From: Burkholderia ambifaria
GTDB lineage: Bacteria; Pseudomonadota; Gammaproteobacteria; Burkholderiales; Burkholderiaceae
DNA length: 64,000 bases
Assembly: GCF_001443045.1 (NCBI RefSeq)
Contig: NZ_LKPJ01000013.1
Coordinates: forward strand, 62,001-126,000
Direction of reading: 5' to 3'
This document shows positions 1 to 6,686 of the stretch, one piece after another. Both the position numbers and the translations under genes were made by a program. Within the stretch, counting starts at the first letter, position 1. Every line of letters begins with the position of its first letter. The notes under the pieces were generated by a model. That model was not told the DNA's origin. It worked only from the letters and a program-made list of their open reading frames with translations, and did no database searches.

Positions 1-93
1 CTGTGCAAGCCGGTCGACATGCCGACACTCGCCGGCGTGATCGCCGACGTGTCGCCCGCCGATGGGGCGGCGCCAACCGGACGGCACCGCTGA
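1..93 (+). CDS. C-terminal end of a receiver-domain protein (partial)
   Basis: The window opens inside a reading frame that ends at a TGA at 91-93. The 30 residues include LCKPVDMPTLAGVIADV. A Lys-Pro followed by a short hydrophobic helix is the usual end of a response-regulator receiver (CheY-like) domain, where the Lys is the conserved phospho-signalling residue. This is therefore probably the tail of a hybrid histidine kinase or a response regulator. Only the tail is visible, so the effector part and the partner cannot be named. Confidence 0.55.
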   Translation: MCKPVDMPTLAGVIADVSPADGAAPTGRHR

Positions 94-211
94 CACGCGG
101 GCATCCGCGCACCCGCGAGGAGGCACGATGCAGGGATCGGACAGGACGCAGCGCGACGACACCAGAGGGAAGCCAACGCACCTCGGGCGCATGCCGTCCG
201 TCGCGCCGATC

Positions 212-493
212 ATGAGCATACGGGTGCCGTCGTGTGCATGGCTCGCGACGCCGCGCTACGCATCGGCTGACGAGCGCGTGCCGGCGAAGCTCGCGAGCAG
301 GGTGTCGGCCGGAGGCGGCCAACTGCGTGATGCGACGATCGCGTCCCGGATCCGGGCGGCGCTCGTCGCCGAGCGCGGGCTGGCCTCCGACAACATCGAC
401 GCGCAGGTTCACGACCGCGCATCGCCTCGCAAGACGGATGGGCTGCGGCGTTCGATCGGGCCGATCCGTCGACGGATACGGAGATCCGGATGA
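212..493 (+). pseudogene. Truncated BON-domain-like protein
   Basis: This frame contains the segment DATIASRIRAALVAERGL followed by SDNIDAQVHD, which resembles the first half of a BON domain (OsmY-type lipid-binding or periplasmic family: D-x-x-I-x-x-x-(I/V)-x-x-x-L). The second half of the domain, normally a Gly-Val-Val-x-Leu-x-Gly strand, is missing and is replaced by an Arg-rich tail. The frame ends with a 4-bp ATGA overlap with the DUF4142 gene, so it may still be translated ahead of it. Upstream ATGs in the same frame exist, and the start is a guess. It is most likely a decayed or truncated gene; a family without the second strand cannot be excluded. Confidence 0.35.
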
Positions 494-1134
494 CGGAGAA
501 CGTCAGGAACTCGCGCCGATTCGTCGTGCTTGCCGGCACCGCGCGCATGCTGGTACCGGCCATGCTCGCGACGCTCGGCGCGACGACGTTCGCACCGGCG
601 CATGCGCAGGCACCGCCTGCATCGTCCGTTCACGTGGCGCCAGGTGTGATCCGTCCGGGCGAGACTGCCGACGAAGCGGACATGACGCGGCGGCCGAGCG
701 GCATCGACGCCGAATTCGTCGACAAGGCCGGCATCGTCGGCAAGACGGAATGGCAGGCGAGCCAGCTCGCGCTCGATCGGTCGTCGAATCCGGACGTGAA
801 GGCGTTCGCGCGCCGGATGCTCGACGACCACGGCCGCATGACCACGGAATTGCGTCGGCTCGGCGCGCAAAAGGGCTTGCCCGTGCAGGCGCGCATGCTC
901 GTCGATCCGGCGGTGACGACGCTGCGCACCCAGACTGGCCGTGCGTTCGACAAGGGTTATATCGCGCTGGCAGGACCGAACGCGCACGAGGCAACGATCA
1001 GGCTCTACGAAGCCGAGGCGCGCAACGGGCGAGACCCGCAGCTTCGCGCGTATGCCGCCAACATGCTGCCGATGCTGAAGGCGCACCTGAGCGCCGCGCG
1101 CGAGCTCGAGCATTCGGTCGCGGCCGCGCGCTGA
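490..1134 (+). CDS. DUF4142 exported protein
   Basis: The product has 214 residues. An N-terminal positively charged stretch is followed by a hydrophobic segment ending in AHA-Q at about residue 40, which looks like a Sec signal peptide. The rest resembles the DUF4142 family (predicted periplasmic or outer-membrane four-helix bundles, ferritin-like in fold). It has paired helices such as FARRMLDDHGRMTTELRR and a C-terminal LPMLKAHLSAARELE. Members are often linked to stress survival in proteobacteria, but no activity is established. The start overlaps the preceding BON-like frame by 4 bp. The neighbourhood of PRC-barrel and CBS genes fits a general stress or envelope locus. Confidence 0.75.
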   Translation: MTENVRNSRRFVVLAGTARMLVPAMLATLGATTFAPAHAQAPPASSVHVAPGVIRPGETADEADMTRRPSGIDAEFVDKAGIVGKTEWQASQLALDRSSNPDVKAFARRMLDDHGRMTTELRRLGAQKGLPVQARMLVDPAVTTLRTQTGRAFDKGYIALAGPNAHEATIRLYEAEARNGRDPQLRAYAANMLPMLKAHLSAARELEHSVAAAR

Positions 1135-1168
1135 TCCGCATCACCCGTGCGGCAGACCCGCGCGTCGG

Positions 1169-1669
1169 TCAATGCCGCCGCGTGTCGTTCTCCGGGCCGC
1201 CCGGCGACGCCTCGTAAGGCGGCGAGTCGAGCGCCGTTTCGCCTTCCTCGATCAGCCAGTACGGCGACGCACCGTAATACGCGTGCAGCGCCTCGGCCCA
1301 CGTCGGATCGGCCATCGCGGGCCAGCGGCCCTTGTCGAAGCCCGGCGCTTCGCGTACGCGCTCGGTCGGCACGGGCAGCACGAAGCAGCGGCGCTCGACA
1401 TCGAGCGTCAGCACGTTCCACGGCACCGCGAGCAGCTTGTCGCCGATCCCGAGGAAACCGCCCGACGACACGACTGCGTACGCGATCCGGCCCGAGCGGA
1501 CGTCGAGCATGATGTTCGTGACCTTGCCGATGTCGTCGCCGTCCATCGTCAGCACGTGATCGTCCTGCAGCGTGCCGGCGGCCATCACGTCCGGCCCCGG
1601 TCCGCCGGCCGAATGGCCGCTGTCGCCGACAATCCGCGCATGCGTGCGCGACGGTCTGTCCGTTGTCAT
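1169..1669 (-). CDS. PRC-barrel domain protein
   Basis: This 166-residue protein carries a PRC-barrel domain at about residues 30-100. Visible features are DDIGKVTNIMLDVRSGRIAY, the GGFLGIGDKLLAVPW turn and LDVERRCFVLPV. PRC-barrel domains occur in ribosome maturation factors, photosynthetic reaction centres and many small stress proteins of unknown role; this stand-alone form belongs to the last group. The C-terminal 60 residues are acidic and low in complexity. It lies about 65 bp downstream of the CBS-domain gene on the same strand, so the two may be co-transcribed. No catalytic residues are recognisable. Confidence 0.8.
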   Translation of the reverse strand: MTTDRPSRTHARIVGDSGHSAGGPGPDVMAAGTLQDDHVLTMDGDDIGKVTNIMLDVRSGRIAYAVVSSGGFLGIGDKLLAVPWNVLTLDVERRCFVLPVPTERVREAPGFDKGRWPAMADPTWAEALHAYYGASPYWLIEEGETALDSPPYEASPGGPENDTRRH

Positions 1670-1735
1670 CGCGTTTTCTCCTGGTCGAGGCGGCGCGGCG
1701 CACGCGAATCGCGAGCCGCACGAGCGAGGGGCCGG

Positions 1736-2167
1736 TCAGCGGTGGCGTGGCAACGACACGTCCTCGAGCGTATTTGCCAGCTCGTCGCGTGCCGGGCCGC
1801 CTGCGCGCGTCGCGATGTCGCCCAGCGACACGATGCCGACGATCTGGTGCCGGGCGTCGAGCACCGGCATCCGGTGCAGTTGCACATCGGCCATCCGCTG
1901 CTGGACGTCGCCGACGCCATCGTCCTCGACACACCACTGCACGGGTGTCGACGCGACGGCCTTCACGGCGGTGTCGGGCGAATGCCCGTGCGACAGCGCG
2001 CGCACCGCGAGGTCGCGGTCCGTCACGATCGCGACGAGCTCGGTGCCGTCGCAGACCGGCAGCACGCCAATGTCGAAGCGCTGCATCAATTCGGCCGCAT
2101 GGCGAATCGTGTCGGTCGGCGCGACGCACACCACGTCGCGCGACATGATTTCGTTGACGCGATACAT
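1736..2167 (-). CDS. Tandem CBS-domain protein
   Basis: The 143 residues consist almost entirely of two CBS motifs (a Bateman module). The first, about residues 7-60, includes VAPTDTIRHAAELM and VAIVTDRDLAVRAL. The second, about 70-130, includes VQQRMADVQLHRMPVLD and VGIVSLGDIATRAG. Such free-standing pairs bind adenine nucleotides and act as energy or redox sensors, but the partner is not known here. An AAGGAGG-type Shine-Dalgarno lies just upstream of the ATG. It is probably in one transcription unit with the PRC-barrel gene. Confidence 0.85.
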   Translation of the reverse strand: MYRVNEIMSRDVVCVAPTDTIRHAAELMQRFDIGVLPVCDGTELVAIVTDRDLAVRALSHGHSPDTAVKAVASTPVQWCVEDDGVGDVQQRMADVQLHRMPVLDARHQIVGIVSLGDIATRAGGPARDELANTLEDVSLPRHR

Positions 2168-2325
2168 GAACGCCTCCTTCGTGAGCGAGACGATCCGGAA
2201 GCAGGACGCGTGCCGCGTTCAAGCGGCACACGCCGGCGCCGCGCGGCAGGGCCGTGGAGAAATTTGCCAGTCGGCTTGTACATCTTCCACGGCGGCAGTC
2301 GCGGCCGGGCCGCGAGCGATGATGC

Positions 2326-2445
2326 TCAGTGGCCGACGCCCGTTATCAAAACGATGGCAAATACCAGCGCGCTCTCGATCGCGGCGAGCGCCACGACGCC
2401 CGCCGCGCCGCTGACTTCGTGCCATGCACGTTCCATGCGTTTCAT
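2326..2445 (-). CDS. 39-residue single-pass membrane peptide
   Basis: A short frame reads MKRMERAWHEVSGAAGVVAL followed by AAIESALVFAIVLITGVGH and a TGA. It has a basic N-terminus and one hydrophobic helix of about 24 residues, a plausible inner-membrane microprotein. A GGAG Shine-Dalgarno stands 8-9 bases before the ATG, and codon use is high GC like the neighbours. It lies between the CBS gene and the 82-residue gene on the same strand. Function is unknown. It could be a chance frame, but the ribosome site and clean topology argue for a real small gene. Confidence 0.5.
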   Translation of the reverse strand: MKRMERAWHEVSGAAGVVALAAIESALVFAIVLITGVGH

Positions 2446-2510
2446 CAGTTCACTCCGGTTGTGCCGGCCCGGCGCTACGCTGCCGCGCATCGGGAGGCCG
2501 GGTGCCGACG

Positions 2511-2759
2511 TCAGCCGTGATCGCGGGGCGGTGGTGGGGCGTCGGGCGCGCGACGGTCGCGTTCGCCGGACGGCTTGGCGGGGTCGATACGGGTCGCACC
2601 GCCAACGGCGGGCGGATCGCTGGCCGGGAACGTCTCCTCGAGCCCTTCGTCGATACGCTCCTCCGTCTTGTCATCGGACGGCTTGCGCGACACGGCGAGG
2701 GGAAGCAGGCCGGCAGCCGGTGACACGGCGTCGCGGCGGCCGGTAGCGAAAACGGTCAT
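2511..2759 (-). CDS. Small conserved acidic protein with FPASDPPA motif
   Basis: The product has 82 residues, mostly charged and proline-rich, with no membrane segment. The core RIDEGLEETFPASDPPAV matches a motif I associate with small proteobacterial hypothetical proteins of unknown function. The TTCCT-type complement directly upstream gives a good AAGGAGGTTC ribosome site. It shares strand and spacing with the microprotein, CBS and PRC-barrel genes, forming a run of small stress-like genes. No function can be assigned. Confidence 0.65.
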   Translation of the reverse strand: MTVFATGRRDAVSPAAGLLPLAVSRKPSDDKTEERIDEGLEETFPASDPPAVGGATRIDPAKPSGERDRRAPDAPPPPRDHG

Positions 2760-3280
2760 GATCGAACCTCCTTGCTGGTAACGACGGACGCAAGCGCCGT
2801 GCCGCGCAATATGGGCCGCAAGGCGCTTGCAGCCGCCTGGCCGGCCGGACTGGCGAACACATGGCCCGAGAGCCGCCGGCGTGGACGAGAGGACATCGTG
2901 ATGAATGAACCCACGGAAAAAGGATACGTTACGACGCGAACGGGTGCGGTGGCGTTTTCAGTCACGTGTGCGAGCGGTTTGCGACCTGGAAGCGCGAATC
3001 GCCGGTCTATCGGCCCGAGAGGCGCATGTTCGACGAGAGGAACGAGGTTCGCGAACTGAAACATGCCGTGTACGCTGGGCCGGAGCGCGCGCGGTGTGTG
3101 CGCCGTCCGATCCGTTCGCGCGCGGTGCAGCTCGCCGCCGAAGGGCGCACGCGCTGGCTGGTGACGTGACGGCGGCTTGCGACGCATGACCGGCCGCGCG
3201 GCCGCACCGGCGAGCGGGCACGCCGCTTGCGCCCGGTCGCCGCGCCAATCGACACGCGCGAGCCGCCGCGCAGGAATGAC
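2760..3280. other. 520-bp stretch without a convincing gene
   Basis: Several short frames exist, for example one opening at an ATG at 2902 with MNEPTEKGYVTTRTGAVAF and one starting at 2966. They overlap each other, lack recognisable domains and have arginine-rich compositions typical of non-coding frames in high-GC DNA. A frameshifted remnant is possible because the 2902 frame starts well and the 2966 frame continues with a plausible sequence. I cannot support a gene here. Confidence 0.4.
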
Positions 3281-3745
3281 ATGAACACGCGATCCATGCT
3301 GCACCGTCCCGAACCGACGCCCGACGTCGATCCCGACCCGACGCTGCCCGAGCACGACGATCCGGTCGATCCGCCCGTGCCGCCGGGCCTGCCGCAGGGC
3401 GATCCGCCGTCGCGGCCGCCGCCGATACGGATGCCAGGCGGGCGCAGCGAACCGCGGCCGGCCGCGCGATCACTGAAAGGAGGACCATCATGGACATTCA
3501 CGTGCAATCGCCGGACAAGCGCGCGATCGCCCAGGTGCTGGGCCGCTATTTCGAGTCGCGTTCGTTGCGCTACCACATCGAGGAGTTGCCGGGCGGCGTG
3601 CTGCATATCGGTTTTCGCGCAAGCGGCCACCCGGTCGCCGTCACCGTGTCGTTCGACGACACCGCCTACGACACCTACACGCACTGGGACGCGAGCCAGA
3701 AGCAGCTCGCGCTCGGGCGGCTCGCGGATGGCTTCTCGCGCATGA
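3281..3745 (+). CDS. Proline/aspartate-rich small protein, end uncertain
   Basis: From an ATG at 3281 the first 70 residues are strongly biased to Pro and Asp (for example DVDPDPTLPEHDDPVDPPVP). I recognise this composition in small Burkholderia proteins of unknown role. The frame runs 256 bp into the next gene, where it turns into Cys/Ser/Arg-rich nonsense. The true protein therefore probably ends near 3490 through a lost stop or a frameshift. It shares the RBS region of the 3490 gene. It is disordered and no function is known. Confidence 0.35.
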   Translation: MNTRSMLHRPEPTPDVDPDPTLPEHDDPVDPPVPPGLPQGDPPSRPPPIRMPGGRSEPRPAARSLKGGPSWTFTCNRRTSARSPRCWAAISSRVRCATTSRSCRAACCISVFAQAATRSPSPCRSTTPPTTPTRTGTRARSSSRSGGSRMASRA

Positions 3746-3801
3746 TGTCGAAGCGCAGCCCGGCCGCGCTCGCCGGCGACTATCACGTCGAGCGTTTCTG
3801 A
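3490..3801 (+). CDS. Conserved hypothetical 103-residue protein
   Basis: A strong AAAGGAGGA ribosome site precedes this ATG by the ideal distance, which fixes the start. The soluble product has an alpha/beta look: an N-terminal helix (DKRAIAQVLGRYFESRS), several short strands (VLHIGFRASGHPVAVTVSFD) and a C-terminal helix. There is no signal peptide. I do not recognise the family. It may be translationally linked to the Pro/Asp-rich frame upstream. A hairpin about 37 bp after its stop may end the transcript. Confidence 0.65.
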   Translation: MDIHVQSPDKRAIAQVLGRYFESRSLRYHIEELPGGVLHIGFRASGHPVAVTVSFDDTAYDTYTHWDASQKQLALGRLADGFSRMMSKRSPAALAGDYHVERF

Positions 3802-3837
3802 TTCCGCAACCATCCTCCGGCGCGTGCCGGGGGCCGG

Positions 3838-3866
3838 CAAAGTGCCCGTGCTCAACGGGCGCTTTG
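3838..3866 (+). terminator. Hairpin after the 103-residue gene
   Basis: CAAAGTGCCCGT and ACGGGCGCTTTG form a 12-bp stem with one G-U type pair around a 5-base loop. There is no T-tract after it, so intrinsic termination is plausible but not certain. It lies between two + strand genes. Confidence 0.4.
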
Positions 3867-4007
3867 CGGCTTCGCGCGCGTCGCGTAGGATGTTCACTAA
3901 TTCAGCGCACGCTACGTTCGCGCCGCCGGCTGCCTGCCGTTGCAGCCGGTCAGGCGCGACGCGCTTTCCCTCAGGTTCGTTTCGCGCAACCGACGGAGAC
4001 CGCCTTG

Positions 4008-4886
4008 ATGACCGTTGCCCGCCCGTTGTTGTCGCCCGGCACCCGCCGGTTCGTGTCCGGCCTGTCGGCCTTCGCCGCGCTGGCGGCGTCCGGTGCCCGC
4101 GACGCGTCGGCCCAGACGCCTTCGCCGCTCGGCGAATGGCAATACTCGGCGGGCGTCCCGCTGCAGAAACTGTTCAACCCGACCGTCCGCACGTGGCAGG
4201 TCAGCGTCGGTGCCGCGATGACGCTGCAGCCGCGCTACGCAGGCTCCGATCGATATCGCGTGATGGGCGGCCCGAACTTCGACTTGCGCTATCGCGACCT
4301 GTTCTTCCTGTCGACGGGCGAGGGGCTCGGCGCGAACGTGCTGCGCGGGCCCAACTGGCGCGTGAGCATGTCGGTCGGCTATGACCTTGGACGCCGCTCG
4401 GCCGACGATCTCGACCACCTGAACGGGCTCGACAACATCAACGCGGCGCCGGTGATGAAGCTCGCGGCCGATTATGTGATCTCGAAGGATTTCCCGCTCG
4501 TGCTGCGCGCGGACGTCCGGCGCAGCATCGGCGGCTCGAACGGCTGGGTCGGCGATTTCTCCGCGTACATGCCGATGCCGGGCAGCAACGAACACTTCTT
4601 CTGGTTCGCCGGGCCGACCGTGTCGTTCGCCGATTCGCGCTACATGAACAGCTGGTTCGGCGTGAGCCCGGGAGCGTCCGCGCGTTCCGGGCTGCCGGCC
4701 TATTCGTCGGGCGCGGGGATGAAGTCGTTCGGCGCTGGCGTGACGATGGTCTGGTTCGTCAACAAGCACTGGTTCGTGACGATGGACGGCGCGATCGAGC
4801 AACTCGTCGGCCGTGCGCGGCGCAGCCCGATCACGCAGCAGTCGACGAACGGCGTGTTCGACATGTCGGTGAACTACCAGTTCTGA
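4008..4886 (+). CDS. MipA/OmpV family outer-membrane protein
   Basis: The product has 292 residues with a signal peptide (basic start, hydrophobic core, cleavage near DASAQ). The mature part is rich in aromatic beta-strands and ends in a terminal Phe (MSVNYQF), the usual outer-membrane barrel signature. MipA/OmpV hallmarks include LQPRYAGSDRYRVMGGPNFD, the middle GYDLGRR and the late VTMVWFVNKHWFVTMDGAIE. Family members are porin-like barrels or scaffolds for murein enzymes. I chose the ATG at 4008 because a GGAGAC ribosome site precedes it and the upstream extension is Arg-rich. It appears monocistronic. Confidence 0.85.
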   Translation: MTVARPLLSPGTRRFVSGLSAFAALAASGARDASAQTPSPLGEWQYSAGVPLQKLFNPTVRTWQVSVGAAMTLQPRYAGSDRYRVMGGPNFDLRYRDLFFLSTGEGLGANVLRGPNWRVSMSVGYDLGRRSADDLDHLNGLDNINAAPVMKLAADYVISKDFPLVLRADVRRSIGGSNGWVGDFSAYMPMPGSNEHFFWFAGPTVSFADSRYMNSWFGVSPGASARSGLPAYSSGAGMKSFGAGVTMVWFVNKHWFVTMDGAIEQLVGRARRSPITQQSTNGVFDMSVNYQF

Positions 4887-4963
4887 TCGGCGAGGGACCC
4901 GCGGGCGCGGCCGGGCGGTGCGCGGCATGCGGTATTTTTCATCACATTTGATATGATTCCGAC

Positions 4964-4979
4964 CTGTACAAACGTACAG
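4964..4979. promoter_or_regulatory. LexA (SOS) box
   Basis: The sequence CTGT-ACAAACGT-ACAG is a perfect CTGT-N8-ACAG LexA operator. It sits 12 bp before the GTG start of the VRR-NUC gene and just downstream of a TATGAT -10-like hexamer at 4952-4957, where bound LexA would block transcription. It is the basis for calling the nuclease-helicase pair SOS-induced. Confidence 0.8.
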
Positions 4980-4991
4980 TGATCGATCCCC

Positions 4992-6686
4992 GTGACGCCT
5001 GCATCGCCGACGCCTCCGGCGTTTTACTACCTGACCAACTTCGAACGCGCGCTGGCTTGGCTCGGCGAGCGTTACGACGACCTGCTCGACGCGCACGAAC
5101 ACGCGTTTCTCGCGCATTTCGCGCGGCTGCCGAAAGCATCGCGCGCGTTGCTCGTGCGGATGCTGATGCGCAGCGGATCCGACTTCCGGGCGAGCAAGCT
5201 CGTGTACGACGAAATCGGCAGCACGCTCGACGCGGCCGCGCCGCTCGTCGAACTCGGCTGGGTCGATCCGGCGCCCGCGCTCACGCTCGACGAACTGTTC
5301 GCGCTGTCGACCAAGGCCGATCTGCTGAAGGTGTTCCCGTCGCTCGCCGCGCACGCGGGCGAGCGCAAGCCCGACTGGCTCGAACGGTTGCGGCGCGCGC
5401 ACGAGGTTGCGCAACCGCTCGACGCGTGGTGCGCGCAGGCCGACGATCGCGTGCTGCGCGTGACGGTCGGTGCGCTGTGCGACCGGCTGCGGCTGATGTT
5501 CTTCGGCAATCTTCATCAGGACTGGAGCGAATTCGTGCTCGCCGATCTCGGCGTGTTCCAGTACGAAAGCGTGCCGTTCGCGCCGTCGTCGCGCGCGTTC
5601 CAGCAGCGAGCCGACGTCGATACGTATCTCGCGCTGCAGACGTGCCGCGAAGCACTCGACGCGTGGCCCGACGACCTGCCGTTCGACGACCTGCTGCGGG
5701 CGATCGACGCGGTCGGCTGCGCGCAGCCGTGGCTCGCGACGCGCCGCGCGAAGCTGCTGTTTACGCTTGGGCAGACCTGCGAGCGGCGCGCCGACTGGAC
5801 CGCCGCGCTCGACGCCTATGCGCGCAGTGCGTGGCCGGGCAGCCGGCATCGGCGCATTCGCGTGCTCGAACGCTGCGGACGCGACGACGATGCGCTCGCG
5901 CTGGCGCTCGAGGCGCGCAGCGGCTTCGAAAGCGACGAGGAACGCCAGCGCGTCGAGCGGATGCTGCCGCGCCTGCAGCGCCGTCTCGGGCAACGGGTCG
6001 AACGCGCGGGCAGCGCGCCCGACGTGCCGCGCGAAACGCTCGTGCTGGCGCGTCCCGACGCGTTTGTCAGCGTCGAATTCGCGGTGCGCGACCATCTTGC
6101 ACAGCCCGACGCGCCGGTTCACTACGTCGAGAACACGCTGATCAATTCGCTGTTCGGGCTGCTGTGTTGGGAGCCCGTGTTCGCGGCCGTGCCCGGCGCG
6201 TTCTTTCACCCGTTCCAGCGCGGCCCGGCCGACCTGCACGCGCCCGATTTCGCGGTGCGCCGCACCGATGCGTTCGCCGGCTGTTTCGCCCAACTCGACT
6301 CGGGGGCATATCGCGACACGATTCGCCGGCACCATGCAACGAAGATGGGGCTGCAATCGCCGTTCGTGTTCTGGGGCGTGCTGACCGACGAACTGCTCGA
6401 CCAGGCGCTCGCCTGCCTGCCGCCGGCGCACCTTCGGCTGTGGTTCACGCGCCTGCTCGCCGACATCCGCGGCAATCGTTCGGGGCTGCCCGACCTCGTC
6501 CGTTTCTGGCCGGACGAGCAGCGCTACGAACTGATCGAGGTGAAGGGCCCCGGCGACCGGCTGCAGGACAACCAGACGCGCTGGCTAGCGTACTGCATCG
6601 CACATGGCATTCCGGTGCGTGTCGTCGATGTCGAATGGGCAGGCGCCGGCGTCGAGCAGGTTGAAGCGGCGGGGCTGTCCGCATGA
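4992..6686 (+). CDS. FAN1-like VRR-NUC nuclease
   Basis: The product has 564 residues. The C-terminal VRR-NUC domain (about residues 420-555) contains GLPDLVRFW with Asp501 and LIEVKGPGD with Glu516 and Lys518, then Q-x-x-W. This is the PD-(D/E)XK nuclease core of the FAN1/KIAA1018 family. Upstream lie the helical SAP-like and TPR-like parts seen in bacterial FAN1 (DYNYYxx-type helicase motifs are absent). FAN1 enzymes cut flap and cross-linked DNA structures. The start is a GTG; no in-frame ATG nearby fits. It overlaps the helicase gene by 4 bp and lies behind the LexA box, which points to DNA-damage repair, perhaps of interstrand cross-links. Confidence 0.85.
   Translation: MTPASPTPPAFYYLTNFERALAWLGERYDDLLDAHEHAFLAHFARLPKASRALLVRMLMRSGSDFRASKLVYDEIGSTLDAAAPLVELGWVDPAPALTLDELFALSTKADLLKVFPSLAAHAGERKPDWLERLRRAHEVAQPLDAWCAQADDRVLRVTVGALCDRLRLMFFGNLHQDWSEFVLADLGVFQYESVPFAPSSRAFQQRADVDTYLALQTCREALDAWPDDLPFDDLLRAIDAVGCAQPWLATRRAKLLFTLGQTCERRADWTAALDAYARSAWPGSRHRRIRVLERCGRDDDALALALEARSGFESDEERQRVERMLPRLQRRLGQRVERAGSAPDVPRETLVLARPDAFVSVEFAVRDHLAQPDAPVHYVENTLINSLFGLLCWEPVFAAVPGAFFHPFQRGPADLHAPDFAVRRTDAFAGCFAQLDSGAYRDTIRRHHATKMGLQSPFVFWGVLTDELLDQALACLPPAHLRLWFTRLLADIRGNRSGLPDLVRFWPDEQRYELIEVKGPGDRLQDNQTRWLAYCIAHGIPVRVVDVEWAGAGVEQVEAAGLSA

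Noticed and set aside
3912..6431. 839-codon minus-strand open frame
   Set aside because: It is antisense to MipA/OmpV and the VRR-NUC gene; composition is Arg/His-rich with no domain.
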